Shown one piece after another: positions 1-10,826 of a stretch of 64,000 nt of DNA; position 1 is the first letter of the stretch, and each line of letters begins with the position of its first letter. Origin of the DNA: Stomoxys calcitrans (Eukaryota; Arthropoda; Insecta; Diptera; Muscidae). Both the position numbers and the translations under genes were made by a program. The notes beneath the pieces were generated by a model, which saw only the letters and a list, made by a program, of their open reading frames with translations, did no database searches and had not been told where the DNA came from. The stretch covers positions 30,675,266-30,739,265 of the forward strand of contig NC_081555.1 in the NCBI RefSeq assembly GCF_963082655.1. The letters are read 5' to 3'.

Positions 1-498
1 AAGACGTGAGCTCATGTTGTGGGTTGCAGGGTGGCAAAAGCAGGTTGGCCGATTCTTTCAGGGACCAGGACGTCACTTTTCCTGGGGATGTTACAGAATT
101 ACTTCGGCCTGCTAACATAAGTCCTTAATGGTGTTTGCAACGTCAGGTCATTAACGACGCGGTGAACTCAGGGAGGTAAACCTTCTGCAAATTTGTGGAC
201 GGAATGTGAAGACAAATCACATGATAATGGGTGAACACCTCACACAGTGCCTGGATTTCCTCGAGGCACTAAATATACTTGCAATTCTGGAGGTTTGTAG
301 TTTAAGGTCTGAAAGGGCCTTGTAGTTTTAGACCTGAAGTGACAAGATCATGCTCTAATCGATGAGAGTTTTTTCGCGATTCGCATTGGCCCCTAATTAG
401 TGATCTTTGGCATAAGTTTCACCTTTCAGTTGCATTTGGTGTCTTCTGCCATGCTATAGTGTGTCTGGGGAATAAACAGATATTCCCCGTCTGATATT
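1..498. other. Spacer, no gene recognised
   Basis: No convincing open reading frame, RNA gene or transposon end was seen in these 498 bases. Stops interrupt all frames. It ends where the head of a DINE-like element begins. Confidence 0.4.
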
Positions 499-2036
499 TA
501 TACCCTCTACCATAGGGTGGGGGTATACTAATTTCGTCATTCTGTTTGTAACTCCTAGAGATATTCGTCTTAGACCCAATAAAGTATATAAACTCGTATT
601 ATCGATCGTCGTGACATTTTAAGTCGATCTAGCCATGTCCGTCCGTCTGTCGAAAGCACGCTAACCTTCGAAGGAGTAGAGCTAGACGCTTAAAATCTTC
701 CACAAATACTTCTTATCAGTATAGGTCAATTGGGATTGTAAATGGGCCATAACGGTTCATGTTTTGATATGGCTGCCATATAAATCGATGTTGGATCTTG
801 ACTTCTGGAGCCACTAGAGAGCGCAAATCTTATCCGATTTGGCTGAAATTTTGAATGAGGTGTGGTAGTTTCTAAAAACTGTGCTAAGTACGGTTGAAAT
901 CGGTCCATAACCTGATATAGCTATCATATAAATCGATGTGGGGTCTTGACTTATTGAGTCTCTAGAGGGTGCAATTCTCATCCGATTTGGCTGAAATTTT
1001 GCATGAAGGCTTTGCTATGCTTACCAAAAACTGTGCTAAGTATGGTTGAAATCGGTCCATAATCTGATAAAGGTGACATATAAACCGATCTTGGATCTTG
1101 AATTCTTGAGCCACTAGAGAGCGCAATTCTTATCCGGTATAGCTGAAACTTTGCATGAGGTGTTTTGTTACGGTTTTCAAAAACTGTGCTAAGTATGGGT
1201 TAATGATGCCAAATGAAACGATCTTCAATCTTGACTTCTTGAGCCACTAGAAGCCCCAATTCCCCCAATGGTTTCCAAAAAATGTGCTCAATATGGTCGA
1301 AATCGCTCCATAATCTGACAAACCTGCCATATAAGCCAATCTGGGGTCTTGACTTCTTGAGCCACTAGAGGCCGCAATTCTTATCCGATTTGGCTGAAAT
1401 TTTGCATGAGGTATTGTGTTATGGTTTCCAAAAACTGTGCTTAGTATGGTTTAAATCGGCTCAAAACCTGATATAGCTGCTATGTAAACCGATCTTGAAT
1501 CTTGACTTCTTGAGCCACTAGAGGGCGCAATTCTTATCCGATTTGGCTGAAATTTTGCGTAAAGTGTTTTGTTTTAACCTCCAACATCTGTGCTAAATAT
1601 GGTCCATATCGGTTCATAGCCTGAACCGAGAACCGATCTCGGCTTTTGTCTTCTTGAGCCGCTAGAGGGCGCAATTATTATCCTATTTGGCTGAAATGTT
1701 GCGCGAAATGTTTTATTATGATTTTCAATAACTGTGCTCAATATGGTCTAAATCGGTTTATAACCTGATATAGCTCCCATATAAACTGATCTCCCGTTTA
1801 TACTTCTTGACCCTATAGAGGGCGCAATTCTTAACCGATTTGGCTGAAATTTTGCACAATAACTTGCACTTTGGTCTCCAATAGCCAAACCGAGTGTGAC
1901 TCCAATCGGTTAATCACTTGGTATTGCTCCAATAGCATAGCAGTTCTTATCCCATATCTTTTGTCATCCTATAAAGAAATATTGGCCAAAGGACTTGACA
2001 AATGTAAGCCATGGTGAAGCCGAACACAGTGGACCT
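499..2036 (+). mobile_element. DINE/Helentron-like non-autonomous element, decayed
   Basis: The head (about 499-700) has the block TACCCTCTACCATAGGGTGG, then a GTCCGTCTGTCG stretch like the GTCY microsatellite of Drosophila DINE-1 elements. The body (about 740-1900) repeats a roughly 150-bp unit many times; recognisable words are CCTGATATAGCT, ATAAACCGATCT, GACTTCTTGAGCC and ATCCGATTTGGCTGAAAT. The tail near 2010-2036 keeps only CCATGGTG and GCCGAACA. There is no coding capacity. The family assignment follows from architecture shared with the other copies in this window and is an inference. Confidence 0.65.
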
Positions 2037-3445
2037 TAGGACACCAAGTGAAGCGGCTAGGAGCCCAAATTGCTAGTCGCATGACCTCTAACCTAACCCA
2101 TCTCTCCATTTTGTTTCCCTAAAAGTTCTGCAAAATATTTTGAAGTTGACTCAAAGCTCAATCAATATTCAAATATTTTTAATATCTCAGAAACCCTTGA
2201 AATTTTTCAAATATCATTTAAATTTCTCACCATGTCCATTAAAACTCTACAGGGGGTTTTGCTACAGATCTAAAATCGGAATCTATAATGCCTTAATTTT
2301 AGCATAATTTTACGATGTGTGATGTGATGTCACGCATAATGCGATTCAACACTAGGCAAATGGCTTAATCTAGGCTTTCTGGCAGCTAATTTTAAATTTA
2401 GACTCCCAATTCAACACAGTGCTAATCTTGAGCTCATTGCCAGCAACTAATCGCCTTGCTAAATACCATCTCAGGTTGATGAGATGGGATTTTATAACCG
2501 TTTTTTAATTAATGTATTATTAACTAATTAAGTTAATGACATGTTTATCCAGCAAACAAACCAAAAACATCTTCCACGGATGGCTATTGATGACAACATC
2601 ACTTACAAATATTTACACTGCCAGCAGGGCAGGCATAGATATGGACAGACAACAGGCAGACAAACGGATGAATGGTTGGATGGATGTACAAAAGACCGGA
2701 TTTTGTGGTGTTATGTTGCGTTTGGGGTGCAAGCGCGTAGTTCAGGCGCTTAGACAAACACTCGCATCATCACCATAACCATCGTCGTCATCACCCATCA
2801 TCTCATTTGGTCTTCCCATTCGGCCATCATTATGATTAAATGAGTACTTGCAGCAATAAAACCCTCCAATCAAAAGTGATCGATGATGAGTGAAATCTAA
2901 TTAAACCCACGCTAGCATTTTGGCTTGGCTGCCTCCTCTTCTTCGGGCTTCTGGCAACTGAAAATAAATAACGCCACCATTATACCTACCTCCAAGCCAT
3001 GAGCAAACACGGCCGTTGAGGTTTCCAGTTACGACAAAGACAACAGAGTCAAGATAAGTATCAACACATCGCGGTACAAGAACGAAAACAGACAACAGCA
3101 ACCACAAGAAAGGTGCCGTATTGTCCAAAAAAAAAAAAAATCTGTGCGTTCGATTCACAAATGACATTAAAGGAACAGTGTTTTGGGATGGGGCTTGAAA
3201 TAATGCTGTATGCAGCTTAGAATTGCTCGCCTTTGTCTATGATATTGACTTCAAGGGTCCATTCAACGCGATCAGCAGCTTTGGGACAAATCTTTTAAAG
3301 TTCAGAAAAAAAGTTTGCCAACCAAATCTGTCTTGCCATCTGACACTTTTGTTGAAGACCCCACCGCCTACCTGTAAGGTCTATCATGTTGTCTCTTCTT
3401 TGCCGGTGGCTAAATAAACATCGTTGATTGTTTCCTCTTCATTCT
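2037..3445. other. Spacer, no gene recognised
   Basis: AT-rich single-copy-looking DNA. Short open frames such as 2536-2778 and 2901-3167 lack any motif and overlap on several frames, so I do not call them genes. A run of A near 3127-3140 is the only simple repeat of note. Confidence 0.4.
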
Positions 3446-3492
3446 AGCGAGACCATCAGAAAAAATTTTCAACGGTGATTTTCCCCCTCATA
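3446..3492 (+). mobile_element. SINE fragment (tRNA-derived family)
   Basis: About 45 bases match the part of the SINE just after the B box: GCGAGACCATCAG followed by A-rich sequence, AATTTTCAACGGTGATTTTC and CCCC. Head and tail are absent. Confidence 0.55.
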
Positions 3493-3863
3493 GATATGTA
3501 TTCCGAGGTAGTTTTCTAGAAACAAACATCCTGCTGCGAGGTTCAGGGATCCTCAAAGGACGAAGAAGAATTTCTTTTTCCAGAATTCTTTTCTCCAAGC
3601 TCATCTCAATGGTTGGCTGAACTATAGTTTGCATTTAATCTTAACATTCACCTGAAATTGGAGCACCTACTCGAATGGGAGATCGAAAAATGCGTTCCCC
3701 TTTCCACCAGCGGTAGACTCCGTTCCTTTAATGAACCACCTTTCTCTTAGAGCAAGAACATCCGGAACTAATCCATGACTCTACTAAGGTTAGAACCACC
3801 AACTTGCCATCTTAGCTTTGCTCTTGCGTTTGCCAGCATCATAGCACCATGAAGATCCGGTAC
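3493..3863. other. Unclassified flank of the Jockey-clade insertion
   Basis: Together with 8687-8834 this formed one continuous stretch before the LINE inserted. Some minus-strand frames look faintly coding but are broken by stops, so it may be an old transposon remnant. I cannot name it. Confidence 0.35.
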
Positions 3864-3872
3864 ACATTACCT

Positions 3873-3874
<2 letters not shown>
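3864..3874. repeat. Target-site duplication, 3' side of the Jockey-clade LINE
   Basis: ACATTACCTAG occurs here, directly next to the poly(A) tail (poly T on this strand), and identically at 8676-8686 at the other end of the element. Confidence 0.85.
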
Positions 3875-3915
<41 letters not shown>

Positions 3916-3925
3916 CAAATTTATT
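3875..3925 (-). terminator. Polyadenylation signal and poly(A) tail of the LINE
   Basis: On the minus strand AATAAA (complement of 3920-3925) stands a few bases before an uninterrupted run of 38 A (3912-3875). This is the expected 3' end of a Jockey-type transcript copied back into DNA by target-primed reverse transcription. Confidence 0.85.
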
Positions 3926-4096
3926 GAATAGGTATCATGCTTAAAGTAATACTACAACTAGTCTCTAATTACAAAGTGACTAACTAGTAGTTTTGATGCA
4001 GACGTACTAAAAAATAATTGGGTAATTAGATTAACCTAATACAAAATATTTGAATTAAGATAATTTATTTCTATTACGTAATATGCTATCTATCTT

Positions 4097-6770
4097 CTAT
4101 CCTGTGAAGCGTGTTAACAAATCATGGGGTTTGAATCGTTGCAGTCTTCTGAATTGATTAGAATAATCGAGCAGCTTTAGGGCCTCAGGGTTAGTATGTT
4201 GCTGGAGCCGCATTGCATGTTTCTGAGCATGGTTAGAGATTTCCTCTTTTACAGTTTTCATTTTAAGATCTCGATGTAAGTCACTATTTCGGACAAACCA
4301 TGGTGCATTGACAGCTGATCTCATTGCTTTATTTTGGAACCTTTGTATTTTTTCTATATTACTGTTTGAAGCACATCCCCAAAGTTGTATGCCATATTGC
4401 CACAGAGGTTTTAGCGTCTGTTTGTAGATCAGAAGTTTGTTGTCCGTTGATAAGACTGAGTTTCTTCCAATTAGCCAGCTTAAGTTACGGTATTTTATAT
4501 CTAGCTCATCCCTCTTTTTATTAATATGATCTTTCCATGTTAACTTTGAATCTAGGGTAAATCCTAAGTACTTTGCGGAGTTTGCTACTGGTATTTGCTC
4601 AGAGTTTAAGTATAATGGTGTATTTCTAGTGTGTACCTTGGAAAAATCCACGTGAACTGATTTATTACTATTTAGTTTTAGTCCCCACTCTTTGGTCCAA
4701 TTAGATATATTGTTTAAGGCAGATTGCAAGCAAGTTATTGATTCTTTTGAGCTTGAACCTGAAGACATCAAGACCGTATCATCAGCAAAAGTTCCTATGA
4801 AACAGTTTTCGTTTAGAGGCATATCATAAGTATAGATAAGATATAAAATAGGGCCTAGGATACTGCCCTGTGGGACTCCTGAGAGTATGGGGTGCAGTTC
4901 GGAATATTCATTTTCGTACCGTACCCTGTAGTATCGATCTCTCAGATACGATGTGAGGATATCGCTATAATTTTCAGGAAGCAGCATTCTGAGTTTGTTT
5001 ATAAGTCCATTATGCCAGACGCCGTCAAACGCTTGAGAGATATCTAAAAATACAGCTGAACAAACCTTCTTATTTTCGAATGCCTTTTCAATGGTATCGG
5101 TCACTCTGTGAACCTGTTCAATAGTAGAGTGCTTCTTTCGGAATCCAAATTGGTGATTGGGTATTATATGCCTTGTCGAGACAATTGACTCCAGCCTTTT
5201 GCAGAAAAGCTTTTCAAAAAGTTTTCCAATTACCGGAAGAAGAGATATTGGTCTGTATGATTTGGGGTCATGCGGATTTTTCCCTTGCTTTTGTACCATC
5301 ACTATTTCGGCAACTTTCCAACAGGTTGGTATGTATTTATGTGTTAAAACAGCATTCATAATAGTCGTTAATCTAACAAAGCCATGGTAAGGTAATTGTT
5401 TTAAGACATCTCCTTTTATAAGATCGAATCCTCCAGACTTTTTGTTTTTTAATTGTTGCACTGCATTCCATACTTCTTTAATTGTAATTTTTTCAAATGG
5501 TTCAAAGGAAGTATCTCGATAAGAATTATTGTTATTGTTGGTAATTATTGGTGACGGATTTGAAAAGGTAGATCTTAAAACGTGGGCGAATGTATTTGCT
5601 TTTTCGATATCGCTTTTTGCCCATTGGCCGTTATGATTTAAGATTGCAACTTTTTGTTGTGTTGGTCTATGTTTATTCTTTGCAGCTTTCCATAGGGAGT
5701 AATTAGAATAGATGGTTGGATTTAAATTTGCCAAGTAATTGTGAAAGGTTTGATTGTTGTGTTTTTTTGTCAATCTGCTCAGGTTTTTTGTAGCACAGTT
5801 TAACCTTCTTTTGTCCCGTGGCGATCGTGTTATTTGCCATTTTTTCCTTAATTTTCTTTTCTCTTTTATTTTATTTAAAATATATTGGGGGTATGCCGTT
5901 GCACCTTGGGGGATAATTACCTTCGGTGTACTATTCCAAGCAGCTAATTGAATTATTTTTGTGAAAACGTCTACTTCTTCTTCGATGTCTTCCTTGCTAT
6001 TAATGGGTGAATGCTTAACTGAGTTCGTAATGAGATGTTTAAAATAGTCCCAGTCTGTATACTTATTAGTTAAGACGGCGCAGGATTGTTTAACATTAGG
6101 TTGGCTCGAATACGTCAGATAAATCGGAGAGTGATCAGAACTTAGTTCATGACCTTCTTCTATTATAAGTTTGGTTCGTTCGATTTTTCTAGTTACAAAA
6201 AAATCGATCACGTCAGGAATTTTCGAGATATCTGTGGGCCAATAAGTAGGTTTGCCAGTTGAAATTACTGCACAACCCGTATGCTGCAGTGCACGGAAGA
6301 GTTCTTTGCCCTTAGGCGTAGTTAGTCTAGAGCCCCACTGGATATTCTTCGCATTGAAGTCACCTCCCATCATAAACTTATGTTTGTGTGCGTTAATAAG
6401 TTCTTCATACTGTTTGGATTTTATGTTGTGTCTCGGTGGACTATATACAGATGTTATAGATAACGGAGATTTGTCTACTATAATTGTAACCGTTGTAGCT
6501 TGAAATTCCTGTACACCTATCTTATTTTCGAGCCAATGCTCGATCGAGCTTTTAACAATGACCGCGCTCCCTCCTCTTGAGTTATTACTGGGGTGAACTG
6601 TGTGGTATATATCATAATTTTTTAACTTTAGGTAGGAGTCTTTGACAAAGTGTGTTTCGCTTATAAGACACACGTCGATATTTTTTTCTATTAATAAGAA
6701 TTCTAATTCGTTTTTTATGCCTCAGTAGACCGTTTGCATTCCATTGCATCACTTTTAACATTGATAACAT
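4097..6770 (-). CDS. LINE ORF2: endonuclease and reverse transcriptase, one frameshift
   Basis: The protein nicks target DNA and copies the element RNA at the nick. The main open frame (4097-6673) gives 858 residues. In that numbering the APE-type endonuclease shows SETH (5-8), GGDFNAKN (103-110) and SDH (179-181). RT shows KSYRPISLLP (471-480), HQFGFRKKHST (507-517), motif A FLDISQAFD (catalytic D543), GVPQG (599-603) and motif C FADD (629-632). A thumb region with KYLGFTLDSKLTW follows, and there is no RNase H. The natural start is an ATG at 6770 overlapping the ORF1 stop; it leads into MQWNANG, the usual endonuclease beginning, in another frame. A six-A run around 6715-6720 holds one base too many, so about 35 N-terminal residues are out of frame with the rest. 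It may be a real mutation or a homopolymer sequencing error. All other catalytic residues appear intact. Confidence 0.9.
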
Positions 6771-6772
6771 TA
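6768..6772 (-). promoter_or_regulatory. TAATG stop-start overlap between ORF1 and ORF2
   Basis: The complement of 6768-6772 reads TAATG: TAA ends ORF1 and ATG begins ORF2. The same overlap in the Bombyx LINE SART1 is known to support termination-reinitiation. Use of that mechanism here is inferred. Confidence 0.75.
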
Positions 6773-8266
6773 CGTTTGTATAAGTGTACCAAAGAAATTT
6801 TCTTCTAGTATGCTTAAACGCATGTCTAATGATTTATTGAAGGATTCAATGGCTTCTAATTTAGACAAGATTTTGCTAAGTGTGTTTTCGTAATTGGGCT
6901 TACTTGCGTTTGCTTGCTGTGTACTATTTAATTTCGTTGCTGCAGAGTATGATTGACTTGGACGTTGTTGTTGCGGTTGAATTCTTTGTGGAATTGATAC
7001 TGTATTGGCGGAAGTGCACGGGATTGCTTGTGAGAGATTTTCGACTGGCTGAGGTTGCAGGGTTTTCTGTAATTTCTGTTTATGGTTGCGCAGTTTTTGT
7101 AGTTCTTTAGCTACGATACAGCCTCTATAGCTTGCCGGATGTTGCTCACCGCAGTTACAACATTTAGGAAGGAACACAGTAGGTTTTTCGCAGTTTTTTG
7201 TTTCATGTTTGCCGGCACATCTGGCACATCTAGGTTGTTTCGAGCAATAATTCTTCGTATGGTTGTAACCTTGACAGTTCTTACATTGTGGGATGTGTTT
7301 TGGTAATTTTATTGTTTCAATTTTAACAACAGTATTTAAAATATGTTTTATTTTATAAATACTATCTAAGTTTTCAGTAGGATCAAAACTTAGGATAAAA
7401 ATATCTAGCGGATCTTTTGTGTAGAAGTGGGTCTTATTGAAAGCATTCAAAATTTTGAAACCTTGAGCTTTCAAGTCCGAAATAATTTCGATGGGGTCGC
7501 ATGTATGGTGTAGATTCTTTGCAATAACGCGAATAGGTCTTTCATGCTTATTTTCAAAGGAATGCCATGGAATATTAGCCTCATTGAGGGCTTTTGTGAC
7601 TTCTCTGTAGTCATTGACTTCAAAGGTAGATATTTTTTGGGAGTGTTTGTTTATTTGCTTTGCAATGAAGCCTTTCACTGCTTTAGGTTTAATTATATTA
7701 CGAAGTTCTCCGAAATTTTCGACAGCACTTACTATAATAGGTGGTGGGCGAAGTGGCCTTGTGGGGGGCCTTGGCTCGGCGGTTTCCGCATTCTCTGGTG
7801 TTTTAGCAGGCATCTCTTGGACTGCTGGTGTAGTAGAGACTTCATCGTCAGTTTGCTGTGACAGGGTATTGGACCTTTTCTGGCTCTTCTTCTTTTTCTT
7901 GAGGATCCATTCAGTTTCCCTAGCTAATTCCTCCTCGTCCGTTAGGTACACGGTTGGCTGGACAACATTATTTTCGGCATGGACGCCTGTATTTTCGCTA
8001 GAATCTTCCATATTTATTACATCTTCATTGATAGAGAGGTTCTGGTTTGCTGTTTGAATTTCCGCAAACTGTGCTCTTAGGGATACATTTTCCTGGTGGA
8101 GTTGATTACAAACATTCTCCAGTGTTTTAACTTTTTCCAAGAGCTCTACATTAATTTGCTCGAGCTCTTTAAGTTTAGAAACTCTGAAACAGCTAATGCT
8201 ATTTCTTGGAGTGGCGGAGGACGAAGTGTCCTCCATTTCCCCTATTACTTTCAAAATAACTGCCAA
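6770..8266 (-). CDS. LINE ORF1: gag-like RNA-binding protein
   Basis: This 498-residue protein would coat the element RNA and accompany it into the nucleus. Residues about 30-75 are rich in leucine, glutamate and lysine at coiled-coil spacing, fitting a multimerisation segment. A proline-rich linker (about 150-178) follows. Residues about 233-325 match the PRE_C2HC pattern of Jockey-clade ORF1 proteins (HERPIRVIAKNLHH, later DPLDIFILSF). Three zinc knuckles follow: C328-C331-H336-C341, C347-C350-H354-C359 and C369-C372-H376-C383. The reading frame is intact. The start is the first ATG; a second methionine at residue 11 is also possible. The stop shares bases with the ORF2 start codon, so the two proteins are probably made from one bicistronic RNA. 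Confidence 0.92.
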   Translation of the reverse strand: MAVILKVIGEMEDTSSSATPRNSISCFRVSKLKELEQINVELLEKVKTLENVCNQLHQENVSLRAQFAEIQTANQNLSINEDVINMEDSSENTGVHAENNVVQPTVYLTDEEELARETEWILKKKKKSQKRSNTLSQQTDDEVSTTPAVQEMPAKTPENAETAEPRPPTRPLRPPPIIVSAVENFGELRNIIKPKAVKGFIAKQINKHSQKISTFEVNDYREVTKALNEANIPWHSFENKHERPIRVIAKNLHHTCDPIEIISDLKAQGFKILNAFNKTHFYTKDPLDIFILSFDPTENLDSIYKIKHILNTVVKIETIKLPKHIPQCKNCQGYNHTKNYCSKQPRCARCAGKHETKNCEKPTVFLPKCCNCGEQHPASYRGCIVAKELQKLRNHKQKLQKTLQPQPVENLSQAIPCTSANTVSIPQRIQPQQQRPSQSYSAATKLNSTQQANASKPNYENTLSKILSKLEAIESFNKSLDMRLSILEENFFGTLIQT

Positions 8267-8675
8267 ATACTTTGGTGGTTATATATGGCAATGCTGTTCA
8301 TTGTATCATATGGTAAACTGTGATACGAACTTGGCAGCACTGTCGTTGCCCCTATTATGGGAGACACGAACAGATGATTTGTTTTGTGCTGAATATAATT
8401 GTCTGTCCCTGTTGTTTATCGTAAAAATATATATTTACTTTTGCCAATAGTTTTCTGTTTTGTGACAAAATGTTTTATATATTGTAAATTATTCACGACA
8501 CACCAGGTGCACAACTTCACGTCCAGGCAATCACCCGCGGCGCGAACCAATTGTGATTGGGTGTTAAGTGATCTAACAATTCAGGTTTGTGGTAAAAAAC
8601 TTGAAAAAAGCAGGAGCACGGTAAAACGAGTACGAACGTGAACAACACCGTATATACAATGATATATACGTATAA
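8267..8675 (-). promoter_or_regulatory. 5' UTR and presumed internal promoter of the LINE
   Basis: The 409 bases between the 5' target duplication and the ORF1 start hold no long frame. Near the 5' edge the minus strand has ATATCATTG, faintly initiator-like. Jockey elements use TATA-less internal promoters here; no promoter element is certain in this copy. Confidence 0.4.
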
Positions 8676-8686
8676 ACATTACCTAG
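8676..8686. repeat. Target-site duplication, 5' side of the Jockey-clade LINE
   Basis: ACATTACCTAG, identical to 3864-3874. The minus-strand element begins immediately to its left. Confidence 0.85.
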
Positions 8687-8834
8687 TGAGCTAATATTGT
8701 TCCACAGTCATATGGTTGGCTACGACCTCTGAATTCGCTAAATTAGTGCCATGCGTCTTTAGGATGAGGCGCTCTAGATTTTTGGAGAGGAAGTTGTTTA
8801 TTCCTATACCAAATCCATCGAAACACTCTAAATA

Positions 8835-9076
8835 TTGGGTTGTCCAAAAAGTAATTGCGGATTTTTCATACAGTCGGCGTTGACAAATTTTTTCACAGCT
8901 TGTGACTCTGTAATTGCATTCTTGCTTCTGTCAGTTATCAGCTGTTACTTTTAGCTTGCTTTAGAAAAAAGTGTGAAAAAAAGTGTAAAATTTGATTAAA
9001 TTTCATTCCAAGTCTTATTAAAAATGCATTTACTTTCTTTAAAAAAAAATCCGCAATTACTTTTTGGGCAACCCAA
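8835..9076 (+). mobile_element. Mariner-type MITE, complete, 242 bp
   Basis: It begins TTGGGTTGTCCAAAAAGTAA and ends with the inverted form TTACTTTTTGGGCAACCCAA. A TA dinucleotide lies outside each end (8833-8834, 9077-9078), as in Tc1/mariner insertions. The interior has no ORF. Other copies lie at 22158, 38881 and 49433. Confidence 0.9.
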
Positions 9077-9235
9077 TATCATTCACTAGGTTAGGTTAGG
9101 TTGAAAAGAGAGTGCAGATATTAATCCACCCCCCGCCACTATGGACATACACCTAAGCCAGTAATCGGCTTATTGTGCGCTCCGAAAACTCTAAAGTTAG
9201 GAATTCCGTGCTACTTACAAAATCCTTAATTGTTT

Positions 9236-10036
9236 TCAATACCACTCCACCACCCTACGTCGGTTCATGTCTGATATTGTGTCTCCACCAAAGTGCCGGT
9301 ATCTGTTAGACGCGAAAGCCGGGCAATGACAAAAGAAATGCTCCAAAGTCTCATCATCTTCCCCACATGCCCTACACATGCTATCACTTGCAGCACCTAT
9401 TTTACATAAGTGAGCTCGTAGTCCTATGTGTCCCGTTATGATACCAATAGCTATACTGACCTCCTTCTTGCTTCCTTTCAGTAATAGCCTCGGCTTCTCA
9501 CCATCTGGATCCCCCATAGGAGTTTCGCCGTCCTACCGACCGTTTCGATGTTTCACAGGGTTGTATGCGCATTCGTCGCCCACTCCCTTAACTAGGACTG
9601 CGTCGAGCCGAAAGGCTGCGGATTAACCAATTTTATTGACGGGAGAACTTTTGGCCTTCACCGCCAAATCGTCTGCCCTTTCATTTCCCCATACTCCGTT
9701 ATGGCACGGGACCCAAACGATGTGGATTTTGCCATCCTCAAAGAAGGCGTTAATCTTCTACTTACACTGCCAGACTGTGAGTGACCTTATCGTCCTGGTT
9801 GTTATTGCCCTTATGGCAATTTTACTGTCGGCAAAGATGTTCACACTCGACGTCCTCGCGTTAGCACCACACCACTTCACGAATTCCGTGATCGCCCGTA
9901 TCTCCGCCTGCAGGTCTGTATTATGGTCAGGCAGTCTAAAACAGATCTCAGTCCCTGGGTTCTCGATGTAAACCCCCAGGCCCACTCTTTCCTCTAGCTT
10001 TGATCCATCCCTGTAACATGATCCCCCAGATGGCAA
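9236..10036 (-). pseudogene. LINE-A RNase H and C-terminal zinc finger, broken
   Basis: The upper piece (9758-10036, 92 residues) holds the RNase H core: YRDGSKLEERVGLG with the first catalytic Asp, LQAEIRAI with the Glu and FADSKIAI with the next Asp. The lower piece (9236-9517, 93 residues) carries IITGHIGLRAHL and a finger CRAC-8-H-CHC of the kind found after RNase H in I/R1-type LINEs. Between them the frame is lost, so no whole protein can be made. RNase H would remove element RNA from the RNA-DNA hybrid during insertion. Confidence 0.7.
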
Positions 10037-10168
10037 TACTAGGGTTCCGTCAATCCAAGACGGTGCATATGGCAGCAGTGCCTCGCACTCGATCTCAAGG
10101 TTCGTCTCAGGTATCGTCGCCTCGATTAATCCGCGATGGTATGGGCTGCTTCCATCCTCAATCCATTC

Positions 10169-10826
10169 TTACATCGCCTTAAGTCTCATAGCCGCAGTGG
10201 CTGCCTCACACTTAATCTGTATGTCAATGGGTAGGATATCTAGAATAGTCTCCAGTGTCCTAGTGGGCGTGGTCCTCATCGCTCCGCCTATGCCAAGACA
10301 ACATGTTCTCTGAACCTGTTGTATGGTCCAAATGTTGCACTTTTTCTCCATAGCAGTCCACCAAACTACTGAGGCGTAAGTAAGTTTTGGTCTAATCACG
10401 CTCCTGTAGAGCCAGTGGACTATCCTAGGATTTTGACCCTACGGCCCGTCTACATATTGCCCAACATCTGTGAGCCTTCTCAGTACGCTCCTGAATGTGA
10501 CACTTCCAATTCAGTTTCCTTTCCAAGATCACTTCTAAGTATTTGACCTTGTCAGGTATCGAAATCTTTTTATTGAGGAATCGTGGTGCGTTAAATTGGC
10601 CCACCTTCGTCTTCCTCCTGAACAGGCATATTTCAGTCTTCTCTGGGTTAAGAGTGAGACCTATGGGTCCAGCCCAGTCAAATGCCAGATGCAAGACCAT
10701 TTCGGCCCTTCTGCATAGCTCGTTTGGATGCTTACCCCTAAGAAGTATCATAACATCGTTTTCGTAGCAAACGGGTTCGAATCCCTCCTCAGTCAGCATT
10801 TGTAATAGGTCATTTATGGTGGTCAC
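10169..10826 (-). pseudogene. LINE-A reverse transcriptase palm/thumb, catalytic motif mutated
   Basis: Two adjoining open pieces (10425-10826, 133 residues; 10169-10399, 76 residues) correspond to the RT region from motif C to the thumb. The motif C position reads CYENDVMILL where YADD is expected, so a catalytic Asp is lost. After it come LNPEKTEICLF and VKYLEVILERKLNWKCHIQE, the typical thumb entry of non-LTR RTs, and then PKLTYASVVWW. Inactive relic. Confidence 0.7.

Larger units (their letters stand above)
3875..8675 (-). mobile_element. Near-intact Jockey-clade LINE, about 4.8 kb
   Basis: The element lies on the minus strand between two copies of the 11-bp duplication ACATTACCTAG. It holds, in order, a roughly 410-base 5' UTR, ORF1 (gag-like, three zinc knuckles), ORF2 (endonuclease plus reverse transcriptase, no RNase H), a short 3' UTR with AATAAA (complement of 3920-3925) and a 38-base poly(A) tail (3875-3912). 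Two ORFs, a PRE_C2HC-type ORF1 and an ORF2 ending after RT are the known layout of the Jockey clade. Perfect duplications, a long pure tail and nearly intact ORFs suggest recent insertion. The only clear lesion is one frameshift at the start of ORF2. Confidence 0.92.

Noticed and set aside
2536..2778. 80-residue plus-strand frame and an overlapping 70-residue one
   Set aside because: No similarity, two frames over the same bases, short length; chance.
4324..8641. Plus-strand frames across the Jockey-clade LINE (e.g. 7614-8057)
   Set aside because: They are shadows of the minus-strand ORF1 and ORF2, which show clear domains.
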